Of a stretch of DNA of 64,000 bases, positions 1-11,400 are shown piece after piece. Source of the stretch: Paramecium sonneborni (Eukaryota > Ciliophora > Oligohymenophorea > Peniculida > Parameciidae); the NCBI GenBank assembly GCA_905182985.1, contig CAJJDN010000151.1, positions 233,104 to 297,103 on the forward strand, in the 5' to 3' direction. The translations under genes and the position numbers were made by a program. The stretch's first letter is position 1, and the number at the start of each line of letters is the position of its first letter. The notes beneath the pieces are model-generated. The model saw only the letters and a program-made list of their open reading frames with translations. It was not told the origin of the DNA and ran no database searches.

Positions 1-583
1 ATTCTAAACCAACAATAACACAACAAATTAAGAACTCTGATATTGTTCATATTATACTTGTTTATTCTTCATTAAATTTTCTGTTACGCCCTAAATGATA
101 TCTTAAATCTCCTCCTTACAAATAATCTAATATCAAATATATATTCTGTTTATCTTAAAAAGCAGCAACAACATTTACTATAAATGAATGATTAACAATT
201 TATAATAACCTTAATTCATTAATAATAGAAGCCACACTTCGTTTATAAATAACTAAAGCTTTACTCATTTCTTTCATTGCATAATATTGTTATTTATATA
301 TCACCTTCCAAACTCTTCCAAAACCACCAATACCAATTATATATTATAGTTAAAAATGTTTTCTGCTTAAATTATTTTATATGCATTATTTTGTTTATGT
401 CTACTTTGTTGTATTTTATTCAAATGAATTATGTCTAGAATTTAATACAAATCTAATTGGTGATATATTTATCACTTTTTTCTCATTCGAATTATTTCTT
501 GTCTTGTATTCTACTTTTTAAACTACTTTTCCTAAAGAAGATCCAGCTTTTTAATTTCTATATGGAGATGTATGCTTTCGCAT
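1..583 (-). CDS. YANK/STK32-like Ser/Thr protein kinase, N-terminal part
   Basis: This is the N-terminal part of an AGC-type serine/threonine kinase whose C-terminus lies off the left edge. After a roughly 90-residue polar, Q-rich leader comes a glycine loop (IGIGGFGRVWKV), the VAIK-type lysine (YAMKEMSK), the alpha-C helix (INELRLLQIVNHSFIVN) and the hinge (LILDYLQGGDLRYHL). The GGDLRYHL signature and the spacing resemble the YANK/STK32 branch. A 21-bp GT..AG intron at about 19-39 removes an in-frame TGA and restores the expected kinase sequence EEQTKFLICC. The start is the first ATG after an in-frame TGA upstream. The catalytic loop and DFG motif are not in the window, so activity cannot be judged. 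The gene is divergent from the next one, with a 237-bp gap. Confidence 0.85.
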
Positions 584-820
584 ATTTACTTATTAGTTTT
601 TTTACAAATATTTTAATCATTTTAGATCAAATTTTTTAAGGGGATCTGGGATAAAATCAGTTTTAAATAAAGTAAATTTGTTGAAGGATCTCTTTCTATA
701 TTATTTCAATTTTGATGTAATATAACTTCAATTAGAACAAATGATTTTGCATAAAACTCAAAAAAGATAAATACAACAAATTATCTAAATTTATTGATAA
801 AATTTTATAATAACATTATT

Positions 821-1437
821 ATGAATTAGTATGGATTGACTGAAAAATTATCAGAAGAATAGAAACGAAAATTACATGAATTACATCTAATCTAATAAAG
901 AGAATTGTCTGAATTAATCAGAAGACATTAAGAAGAATAATTGATGATTTTTGAATAATGGAAAAAAGAAGAACAAGAAACACATAATCAATCTAAAAAT
1001 TTCTCCTTTAAAGATGACAACAATTCAATACTCAATTACAAACCATACACCTTAAGCTAATATAAACTATTGAAATTGCAACCAATTTTAAAAAATCCAG
1101 GTCAAGGATTAGGTCCAACATTATCAATAGAAAAATGGTAATAATAAAAGGATAAAATGGATAGAATGCTTGAATTCGCAGAACATGTATTAATATAATA
1201 TATATAAAGGTTAAAGTAGAGCATAGACAATTTAAATAAAGAATACCAAAAAGCGAACCAAAACAAGTAACTGTTCGATAAAAAGGATTAGAATTTGCAA
1301 GAAATATCTTGAAACCTATTGCACCTTCTCCAATGAGAAAAAAATCAATATCGAAAAATTCAGTAGAAAATGATGAATTAATCGAATATGAATTGAGAAA
1401 TCAATTATTAAAAGAATAGATAGGTAAAATGAAATGA
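821..1437 (+). CDS. Small coiled-coil protein, unrecognised
   Basis: This is a reading frame rich in Glu, Lys and Gln (with TAA/TAG as Gln) of about 190 residues. The N-terminal third is strongly helical and charged. A conserved-looking patch follows (NPGQGLGPTLSIEKW), then another helix. The C-terminal part (APSPMRKKSISKN and on to a terminal helix) lies in another frame, so an intron must sit between about 1190 and 1305. A 35-bp GT..AG candidate fits the frame, but its AAG end is atypical and the exact junction is not certain. I do not recognise a family. Association with a cytoskeletal structure is possible but is only an inference from composition. Confidence 0.6.
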
Positions 1438-1527
1438 TTTCTTTTCTTTTTAATTTATATTATATTATAAAAGAATCGTATAAATAGGAATCTACAAATA
1501 AAGTTTTGTATAAGTTTTAAATTAAAT

Positions 1528-2411
1528 TCATATGAATGGTCTTTTTTCTCCAGGTTTTGTAATGAATTCTCTTTTTTTGGAAACTTTATCAAAAGCTGAA
1601 TTTGATTGATATCTTCCTGGTCCAGGAGTGAAACTTAAGGATTTAAAGGGATCCTTTTTTTCTCCAATCCCTTAAGAGATTTTCTAAACAATATTTGTAA
1701 TAAAACAATTACAGAAAATCTATTAGGAAGTATCAATGATATTGAAGGTTAATAAGTTTCAGGTCCAGGAACACCATTTTCTCTTTGATCATTAAACATC
1801 TTACCCTTACCCTTCAATTAAACTTAATATCTATGTTATCCTAAATCTTAACGTACATAATATTCTCCAGGACCTTATATTTATAAAATAATATACCTGG
1901 TAAAAACTTAGCTACTTCTGGAGCTTAATGTTTATTATGTGGTAAATAAGTCTTAGAATATGCTTCCCAAGATAATCCAAATGATCTCTTATATTAATCT
2001 TTTCCTGGTTCTTATCTCACTTAATATCTATCAGGACTAGGGAATTCTTTTGCATTCACTTTTTACCATTCATATTGAAACACCTTCTTATTACCGAATC
2101 CTTATTAAGTGTATCTGTATAAAATATTTATTCATTTTATGTTTACAACCTTTTTCCCAATTATGATGCCAATTCCAATTTAGTTGGCAATTAAATTTAA
2201 GATTAAGTATTAAATCTATTTGCTTTTGGAAATGAAATCTAAGGGGCTGTATGTCTCAAAGTGCTCGATGATATATTTGTACTCAATCCAATATTATTTA
2301 AAAATAATGTATTTGTACTAAAAAACTATTGACTACTTGTATTTGTTTCTCCAGGTTCAGTAATTACTCTTAATAAATGATTAATTTCCTACCTTTATAT
2401 TATTATTCCAT
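1528..2411 (-). CDS. SHIPPO/ODF3 (STPGR-repeat) cilium-associated protein
   Basis: The protein contains repeats of the STPGR/SHIPPO type, with Pro-Gly-Pro-Gly-x-Tyr cores: FTPGPGRYQSNSAFDK near the C-terminus, plus GVPGPETYQPS and FPSPDRYQ. This repeat is known from outer dense fibre 3/CIMAP proteins, which associate with axonemal and cortical microtubules, and that is the likely role here. At least two short introns are needed: one of 29 bp (GTAATT..TTTAG) joining NRFS to KISQGIGEKK, and one of 32 bp near 2130. The frame arithmetic implies a further small intron near the 5' end, so the ATG at 2411 is tentative. The gene ends 90 bp from the end of the upstream plus-strand gene, in a convergent arrangement. 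Confidence 0.7.
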
Positions 2412-2474
2412 TCAATTAATTATATAATTATCATTATAAAATAAAACATGATTTTTGTTTATAAATAAAATTTT

Positions 2475-3645
2475 ATGTATCAATTCTAATTTTTAAAATC
2501 AAAGAGTATCAATCAAGACAATACTTTAGATAGACTTTAATAATAATTAAAATAAGTTTATCAATCTAGAAAACTTTAAGTTATTGTAATAGAAGTAAAT
2601 AAACTCCAGAAACTAATTAAGATTTCACTATTTTCGCTCCAAAACTAAAGATATATTTAAAATTACTTTAATTTTATCAAATAAATAATAATACTATTCC
2701 ATTATCTACATCTGATGGATGCCATTCACTTCTATCATTATTTCATGATAAAAAGTTTATTAATGATATAAAAATATTTTTAATTCATCATAATTAAATA
2801 TACATTTCCAAAATAGATACAATAAATAACACATAAACTAATTATTATTCCCCTAGAGTTTAATTCAAATCAACCAAACTAAATTTCAATCCTCTTTAGA
2901 CTATTTTTAAATTCTATTCCAAAATTGAATTTCAATTAAATTACACAAAAAAAAATTCAATTTATTAATAAAATTTTATTAGAAAAATCACTTATTCTTA
3001 AAGTTCCTAAAGTATTAAAGGAAAGTAACAAATTTTATTCATGCTCCTCTATAGATCAATCTGACTAAATTTTAAAAATTAATTGTATCTAATCTACAAC
3101 AAATGTTTCTGTTCAAAAAAAAGAATTATAAAAATCACCTCTCATGTATATCCACAAAGATTTATAAAAATTTTATAGAATCTGATTTATTATCTTTAGA
3201 TGACTTTTAATTATAAAATATTTATGTCAAACAAAATAATATTAAAAATAAAAAATGAGAATTATAAATTAAGATAACTTTAATGTTAGATATTGTATTC
3301 TCGTATTAAAGATCATAAGCTTTGAATTAATAAAGGAATATTTATCTAAATAAGGAATTAATTTTAGATTCTAAAGATTATCCATAACCTTTTTAACTTT
3401 AAGCAGAACCAAAAGAAAATAATCCTAATTTATATGAAAAAAATTTAAATAATAAATTTCTCAGGATAGTTGCAAAACTAAGAGCAAAAATGAAAAATGT
3501 GCTTTATTTTAAAGAATAAAAATAAAGACATTTTCAATATCTGAAATTAAATATAAACAAAAGCATATTTGAATCAATTAATATAATTAAAAATCCATTT
3601 TTAAATTGTTTTCTCATCATAAGATTGTGCTATCTCCTTTATTGA
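2475..3645 (+). CDS. Unrecognised protein, exon structure unresolved
   Basis: Plus-strand coding composition runs through this stretch: long TGA-free segments with Gln-coding TAA/TAG, such as one reading NQDFTIFAPKLKIYLKLLQF and a C-terminal segment containing LRIVAKLRAKMKNVLYFKEQ. The segments lie in different frames, so several short introns must be present; I could not place them all. The ATG at 2475 is the first plausible start, and the last frame stays open to a TGA at 3643-3645. That would make its 3' end overlap the convergent gene on the other strand by about 70 bp. No family is recognised. Confidence 0.4.
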
Positions 3646-4974
3646 TGAACGGGTTTTGTCAGAAAGTTTTTTAATATATTAAATTTAGTTTTAAGGAATT
3701 AATTGAAGAAATGGGTTCAATTCATTTTCTTCTTTATCCATTTCTACAATTTCATCCAAAACACCAACTTTTAATAAATAGATGATTTATTTTAATACTT
3801 AAATTGGGGGATTTAATGATTAAAATAAATTTGATACTTAGACAATTAAATAATCCAATATTTTTGATTGTAAAGGAAGTTTGGAATCTTCTCTCCATTG
3901 ATGAATTAATGAGAGATACTGAGTTGAATATCTATTTTACTAATATTCTACTTAGTATTATTTCATATATTCATCATGGATAAAAGCATCAGGTGTCAAT
4001 TTTTTTTTTATATATAAATTGGCTTTAATAGATGTAAAAGTCCATCTCAAGAATTTATTCCTGGATTAAAACGGTAATTCAAATCTGAATTGCTTTCTAT
4101 TCCTACAGAATTTGCTTTAAAATTCTTTTGATGTCTTTTCTAAAAATTATTCGAACATTGGAAATTTCCCTTTAGGTATATGAACCAATATATCAAGTTC
4201 TGGCTTTAAAGTTCTAATAGATTTAGTAGTAAATGATCCTACAGGACGAAAATAAAAATCATTTTGAGAAGACATCAAAGATATAAATTTATCAAAATGA
4301 TTGTAAACATCATCCTCGACCATTAAGCTATTTAAAAACTATTAAATTTTAAGCTGTTCTATAAATTAATTAATATTAGGTTATAAAAATTAGAGGTTAC
4401 TTTTAATTTATTTTGGCTCTTCTTATTTTGTTTTTACAACAATTTTAATTTTATTTGGTATAACTTCTTATTCACTATTAATTTCTTTTTTTTTTTATTA
4501 ATCTTATTTTTCTATATATTCAAGTTATTTAAGAATATTATAACACATATATTAAAAGCATTAGTTTTCTTTACTTTTTTAACCAAATCCTTTAAATTTT
4601 TTGTATCCATATTCTATTTTAAATTTAGAGTAACACAATTCATTTTATTTTTCTACTTTACTAGAAAATTTCAATTAAATGTTTTTCTCTTTAGCATGTT
4701 ACTCTAATTTTGCTTTATAATCTTCATCACTAGAAAGTTTTTTAATACCTGTTTTTTTAGCAAAACTATAATCTGAATTAAGTAAGATATCATAAGCTTT
4801 AGCTGCTGCGTCGTTTTTAGCATATTTCTTACAAGATCCCTATCCCTTTGCTATTTTTAAAGAATTTATCTTAAAATAACAGGTAAAATTATTCTCATCT
4901 TTTTTATAATCCATGTCCATTGAATATTTCTGTTTAAATTTATCTAAAATCTCTTTTATTTATTTGACTTTCAT
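3574..4974 (-). CDS. dsRNA-binding DZF-like (NF45/NF90-type) nucleotidyltransferase-fold protein
   Basis: This is a single uninterrupted frame of 466 residues. The N-terminus holds a double-stranded RNA-binding motif (about residues 1-70) with the diagnostic helix KGQGSCKKYAKNDAAAKAYD, followed by a second, weaker copy (about 100-150, GFGQKSKENQCFQYMC). After a charged linker comes a nucleotidyltransferase-fold signature at about residues 238-262: VGSF, then PELDILVHIP, giving the GS..[DE]h[DE]h pattern. The C-terminal 130 residues are helical and resemble the second half of DZF domains (LSDKTRSSIKEIAQSYDEK). In animals DZF proteins such as NF45, NF90 and ZFR are RNA-binding and catalytically inactive, and their dsRBDs follow the DZF. 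Here the dsRBDs precede it. A role in RNA metabolism is likely; activity is an open question. A 58-bp gap separates it from the upstream gene on the same strand. Confidence 0.72.
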
Positions 4975-5032
4975 TCTGCAATAAAGATTATTAATTTATA
5001 TTAAAAAAAATAAAATATATAAAAAATTTACT

Positions 5033-8000
5033 TCAAAACATCTATTCTTCTAATTATCTAAACTTTTACGTGATAATTTGGAATGGAGTAATAATAAAAC
5101 CTTAGACTTGTTGATCTAGATAATAAACTTTGTATGTTTTCTAAAGTAATTTATAAGTAAAACAACATGATTCCACATTTAATTTGTTTAGTAAACACCT
5201 ATCTACATATTGAAATAAGCTTTTAATAAATTTGTCATACTAAAAATTAAATTTAAACGAGATACTCTATTGGATTTGATGAAGCATATCTTCATTTAAA
5301 TTTTGTTTTGAATCCATTTTTCTTTTAATTCTAATAGAATATCTTCAAAGTTTTGATGATCCAATAGTTTCTCTTATTGATCTGGCTAAAAGATTTGTAA
5401 TTCATCACTTACTACAGTAAATCTCTACTTTGACATTAATTTTTGATTGTCTTAATAATCAGCTTCAGAATAGAATAATTTTACACTAAATGAATAATTT
5501 ACTTGTATTATGGTTTCATAAATAAAGTTCCATTATTAAAAATTAATGATACCTTTATTCTAAGTATCAATAGATTCAAATAAATATTTATATTTATATG
5601 AAGTTCTATTTTTAAATTTAGCAAAAATTGTTAGAAAATGATCCATAATTAAATCAAATTCAGTAGGTGATGGATTATTTTATAAATAAGCTAAATCAGA
5701 TAAATATAACTAATCTTTAATCATATCTATTTCATTTTCTGTATAATGATTTTGATTAAGCCATTCTTATAATGATTGCATAAAATTAAAAAATGTTAAA
5801 CTAGGATATTCTTTACATATTTCGAGTATTTATAAATATGTATTTAAGTCTTAAACATCCAATTCAGCTTTTAAAAATCTTACAACTATTTTACAAGTAG
5901 AATGTCTATGTTCATAATATAAAAAACTTTTAATGATTCTCTTGTATCGATTACAATCGCTAATTTATGATTATCCAAATCTAAAAGTAATATGTTCATA
6001 TAGATGAACATGTAAAGGAGTATTTGTATTATTTGGTAATTACCTTTAGATTAATTCTGTATAATGTTATAGTAAAGTACCAATAGTATATAAACCATTC
6101 ATATTGCTTTTTTTAAATTTCTTCAGTACTAATAATTTAGTAAATAAATAAATACTTTGCTTAAGAATTGATGTTGAATATTATGCAGATTTCAATGGAC
6201 AAGTATTTATTCTTAACTTCTTTTCCAAGGTCAATTGAGGCTTTTAAGTTGAAAAATCAAATCTTAATAAGGAAAATGTATTTTCTTCCATTTCTTATTA
6301 ATTTTCATCTTCTGATTCACTCTTATAAGATTCTTCATCAATATCTCTTAATCCTTTAGGCATATCAACTTCAATTTCAAAAGACTTTTATGATTTTAAT
6401 TATTTGCTATTTGTAGATATTTATTTCATTGAATTTATTTACAATTAAGATTAAAAAGAAATTTAACTTGCTCTAATAGGAGATTGCTTTGAATATAATT
6501 ATTAACTATCATCTCTCTATGGACTTACTGATATTCTAGAATCAACTATTGTTGTTTTCTTTCTCAATTCTTTGAATTCTACTCCATCCAATACTTTTAA
6601 TAAATTTGCTTATTATTAAATTTAATTAATTATAAATTATGGAGCATATCTAATTATTCTTATTAAAGATTATTAATAAAACTATGAAATCTTTTTATCC
6701 TCTTCATATTTATTTTAAAATTATTTTATAATTTACATATTTTTATTAAAAATAGATTTAATTTCATCTAATTCTACTTAGAGTTCTTATTTTTCTATTG
6801 TTGAATCTATTACAGATGATTATTAATTTAAAACTATCTTCCAAATTTATATATAATTTTACTATGCTAATTTATTAATATTTTTTAGGTATTCTTTAAA
6901 TTTTAAGAAATCATTAGGAGCAATTTCATTTCTTACATTAATTGTATCTAGAATTTAATTAATTTATTTTTCTTAACGATTCGTCTCATTAATAATCAAT
7001 GTCAAATAATGTGGATCATTTGATAATAGTTCTTAATATGGAAAATAGAATTATTAAAATTAATCTATAATGTCATCTAAATCAAGATTAGCATTTCTTA
7101 AAATTATCTATTCATAAGGATTCCTTATTAATTTATCTCTTTTTATTTAATAAATATTGACTTATGTTTCTTAATCACTTGTATAAACTTTAACTTAAAC
7201 TTCTTAATCTATTTATCTTTTCTACTTATGAGTTTAAGTAGAAACATTAACTAATTAATTTTCACATGTAGATGTATATTAATCTTATACTTTTATCAAA
7301 TCAATAACTTAACATCCTTTTTCTTTAATTACTAAGTCTAAAGTATGTTCAAAATAAAAATCTTACACTTACAAATTCTTATATTAAATTTCCATTGTTT
7401 TCATATGATTTTCACATTGCTTTTTGAAATAATCATATATTTTTTATTAACATTATTCTATATCCATAGAATTTGCAAATTAAGTTGATTTCAATTCAAT
7501 AATTTCTAATAAATAATGATCTTTATCATAAATTAATTCTCTTAATTATTTTTCTCTCCTAACATCCTTCTTTCTAAGATATTAATTCTCTTTATTCATT
7601 TACAAGTTTATTGATTACATTTAAATCAATTCTTCTTTTTGTTATTATATTTGATGAAGTTATTTTTACATAGCTTCTTAATACCATTCATGTAATTTAT
7701 TAATTTTATCTAAACTTTGTTATTCAATCTAATTAGCTTTAACATTCAATCCTTCAACCACATATTAAACATTTATCAAAAAAGAATCCCAAATTTTCTT
7801 AAGACATTATCCAAATTCAAATCCCTTCTATTATAATTGTCTCTATAACTCTAACATTGATCCACTAAATATTACTTCAATTTTATTGTAATAATCTTAA
7901 AATGATAAATTACCCTATGTTTATTATACTTACTATATCATCAATTCTAACCATTATGCCAATTATACAATATCTCTTCTGATACTTTTGTTATGCAAAT

Positions 8001-8369
8001 TAACATTTTAAGCATCATGATAATTAATAGTTTAAGTACTTTTCTTATTTACACTGATGGTTCTTTCTTTCGATCTTAATCTTCTTGGAGTAGTCTGCTA
8101 ATTAATAATATCGTCTATATTATTTCTACTTCTGGTTTTATCTCTAAAATATTGTTCAAATTCTACTTAAATAATAAATCCTTTATTTAAAAGGTTATTG
8201 TTTGTTGCTAAAGGTTTGTTAGATCATCCTTAATGTTTTAAAGCCTATTTTATTATAAGTATCGATTGTGTAATTACTGTGTAAATGGAAACAGTTTTTT
8301 AAGTTCGATGTCATTAAGAAAATGAGAACTGCTTGATCTTGAAATATCTATATTCAAATTGCCTCTCAT
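5033..8369 (-). CDS. Large coiled-coil protein with one degenerate EF-hand
   Basis: Removing two clear introns, one of 23 bp near the 5' end (GTAGAATTTG..TTTTAG) and one of 26 bp near the 3' end (GTATCTCG..TTTTTAG), leaves exactly 1,096 codons. The N-terminal two thirds are long Q/E/K-rich coiled coils. The C-terminal third is mixed helical and includes a segment like an EF-hand loop (FESIDTQNKGIINFQQW), where Asp, Asn and Gly positions are kept but the last acidic ligand is Gln. An additional 33-bp in-frame intron near 8230-8265 is possible and would shorten the protein by 11 residues. The architecture suggests a structural protein of the cortex, basal body or cilium, but this is inference. 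I cannot name a family. Confidence 0.7.
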
Positions 8370-8411
8370 TTATAATTTATAATATTTACATATATATAAT
8401 TAATTAATTAT

Positions 8412-11400
8412 TCAAAAGTTGATATCTTCAACATCAATCTAATCATCTATATATGCATCTGATATATCTTTCGGATGATTTCTATTGACCTATTTCTTCT
8501 TGAATTCCCATTTAGATGATCCAACATTCAATTTCTCATTTTTATCTAACTTCTATAAGTATACCTTCTCTAATTGTTACCTCTTTGTCTCCTTCTTTAT
8601 TTAAAAATTCTTCGTAAAATCTACTTTAGCCTATCCTTTATAAAATTATTCATCATTATTCTCATCACCAAATTCAAAATCCAAAGGCTTTACTTTTGCC
8701 TATCTATAATGTTATTGAGTCTTACTATGAGTTGGTTCATGAATCTATAAATCCAATACCTATTCATCTTCAAACCTTTAATTTAATTAATTAAATTCTG
8801 AAGGAGATATCTAATTATCACCCCAATCTTAATCAGACATTGTATGAATTGAATCATTTGAATCAAATATATTCTTTATTTCAGACTTCTTCTCAACTTT
8901 CATTCTTTTTATTTACTCACTCTTTGTTTTCTTTCCTTTACTCTCTACTCCTCTCCTATTAGGCTTTATTTATTATATTTATATCTAATCTTAAAATATT
9001 TACTAATCTTCTTCTTCTATTGCTCTACTATCCATCAAAATCTAAATCCTCTTCTAATCTTTTTAATCCTCTGTATCAAATTATGGTTATTAATCTACAA
9101 TACCTATTTACAATTTAAAATCATCATTATCATCCTCCTAATTACTTTCACGTGAAGGTTCTTTTAAATTATTTTATTCCACTTTCGGTTTAAATTAATT
9201 AGAAGGAATAGAAGAATAATCATCAATATTTTGCTTTTGTATTTCATTAAAATCATCATTTTTTATATTATAAACTGTTTATGATTATGATTATGATTAT
9301 AATTTAATATCATCCCATTATTATTATTATTATTCTGATTAGTTTAAAAAAGATTTGGCTAATGGTTTTTCTTAAGATTACTTTTATTATATTAATTATC
9401 CTTATTAAATTTTATTTGTATCTTTACTTAACGATTCACGACTCATAGATTTATGTGTAGAAAATGCTCTATTTTATTCATTATAAAATTAAGCTGATTT
9501 AGCAAGTTATTATGATTACACTTATGAATATTATAATGTTATTTCTCTTCTTGATTATGATGATTTACGATTCGATTATAGGTTGTTATCTCCTAAATTA
9601 TTATTAACTAATTATGATTAACTTTTTTTCAAAGCACTTTCAGCTTTCTCAATCTGTAAATTAATTTATTAAGAATTATTTTCATTATCATCATTTTCAA
9701 ATGTAGGAATGATATTAAATTAATCTTAGAGTTTTTATAATGATAAAGGTTTTTATAATTTTGAAGGACTCTTGTTCTTCTCTTCATCAAATATTGATAA
9801 TTAACTATTTTCATGAGGTTCTTCTGAATCCTAGATTTAACTAATGTCTTTTAAGGGACTTTAACTTTAATCATTAAAATAATTCTAACCATGTTAACTC
9901 GTTTAAGATTTGATAGAACTGAAATTGTCAGATCCTGGAGATGCATAAGGTGGTTCATTATCAGGATTCTCTTAATGATTATTTTATATATTCTTAAAAT
10001 AGACAGTATGTTTAAGATTAGAAGGAACTAATTATTTTTAAGGAAATTATTAAGATCTTTAACTTTCTTATTTAAATACAGGATTAGAATTCTTATCACT
10101 CAAAATAATACTGATTCCATTTAAATTACATGATTGTTCATGAGATTATTCATGAGATTTTTATTTAGTTATATCATTTTCTTAATTCACAGCTTAAGCA
10201 TCTATATCTGAGACATCAAACTTCTATTCAACTTATAATTTTTGATCGAAGGGATGTTAAAAGAATCCAGAGATTTCTTATTTCTCAATATTTTATTTAG
10301 ATTCATTCAAATAATAATTTGAAATGAATTCATCAAAGAATTATTCTCCTTTCTAAGTTTCCCAAATTAACAATAAAATATTCGTAAAAGTAACAATAAG
10401 TGAATCAATAGCACTAATAAAAGTTTAAGTATTAAGTGAAGATTCATTATATGCAATCAGAGCACAACTAACAATAATTGGTATATTAACAAATGTAATG
10501 TATACTCCATTTAAGCAATTAAAATAGAAAAAGGCTTTAGTGTCTACCAATTTAGCTTTGAAAAAGGAAAAACCAAAATATCTACTCATAATAAGTTTAT
10601 ATATAGGATATGCTATGAGAATAGATAGGGAAATCAAAATATAATTAGTAACTTTATTTTTTAATGAGGAAGCTTACCATTAAATGAAATCCTTATCATT
10701 CCATATATTTTAATAAACCAAAATAAAGTGAGCAATATTAAAAAGGAGATTAAGTGTCAATCCACCAATAAGGATCCAAAAGTAATACATTTGAAAGAAT
10801 TCATAATAATTATGCAATAAGAACATAACAGTCAACCATGATGACCATATAAGTGGAGCATTCAATCCTAAGATTGCTCCTGGGATATAAGTTTCACTTT
10901 TGTATTATTTTGATACTAATACTGAAATTGTGAAAAAAGTAAATAACATAACATGTGGAACTGGAATATATCGATTAGGTTCTAAGTTGATTCTAATTTT
11001 TTCAGGTATTAATTCACAAAGTAATCCATTAGGTTAATAATTATTAGGACATTCTTCTCTACAAGCACCTTAAATCAAATAATGAGTTTTTGATGATTAA
11101 TTACACTGAGTACAATTTGTTAATGAAGTACATTATGTACAAGTAGTTGGACACTATGTACATTTTCCACTTGTAAGATCTGAGAAATATGTGTCTGAAC
11201 ATTTAGAAACACAAATAGTTCCATCTAAAAATAATGGTGTATCTCCTTATACTTAACATGAAGTACAAGTCTATGAAGTATCTTTGCAAGTTAAACAATT
11301 TTATGAACATTAAAGACATTCTTGATTTATAGAGTAATAATTTGATTAACATTATTATAGACAACTGAAATCAGAAAAAAAGTATGTTTTAATACAAGAG

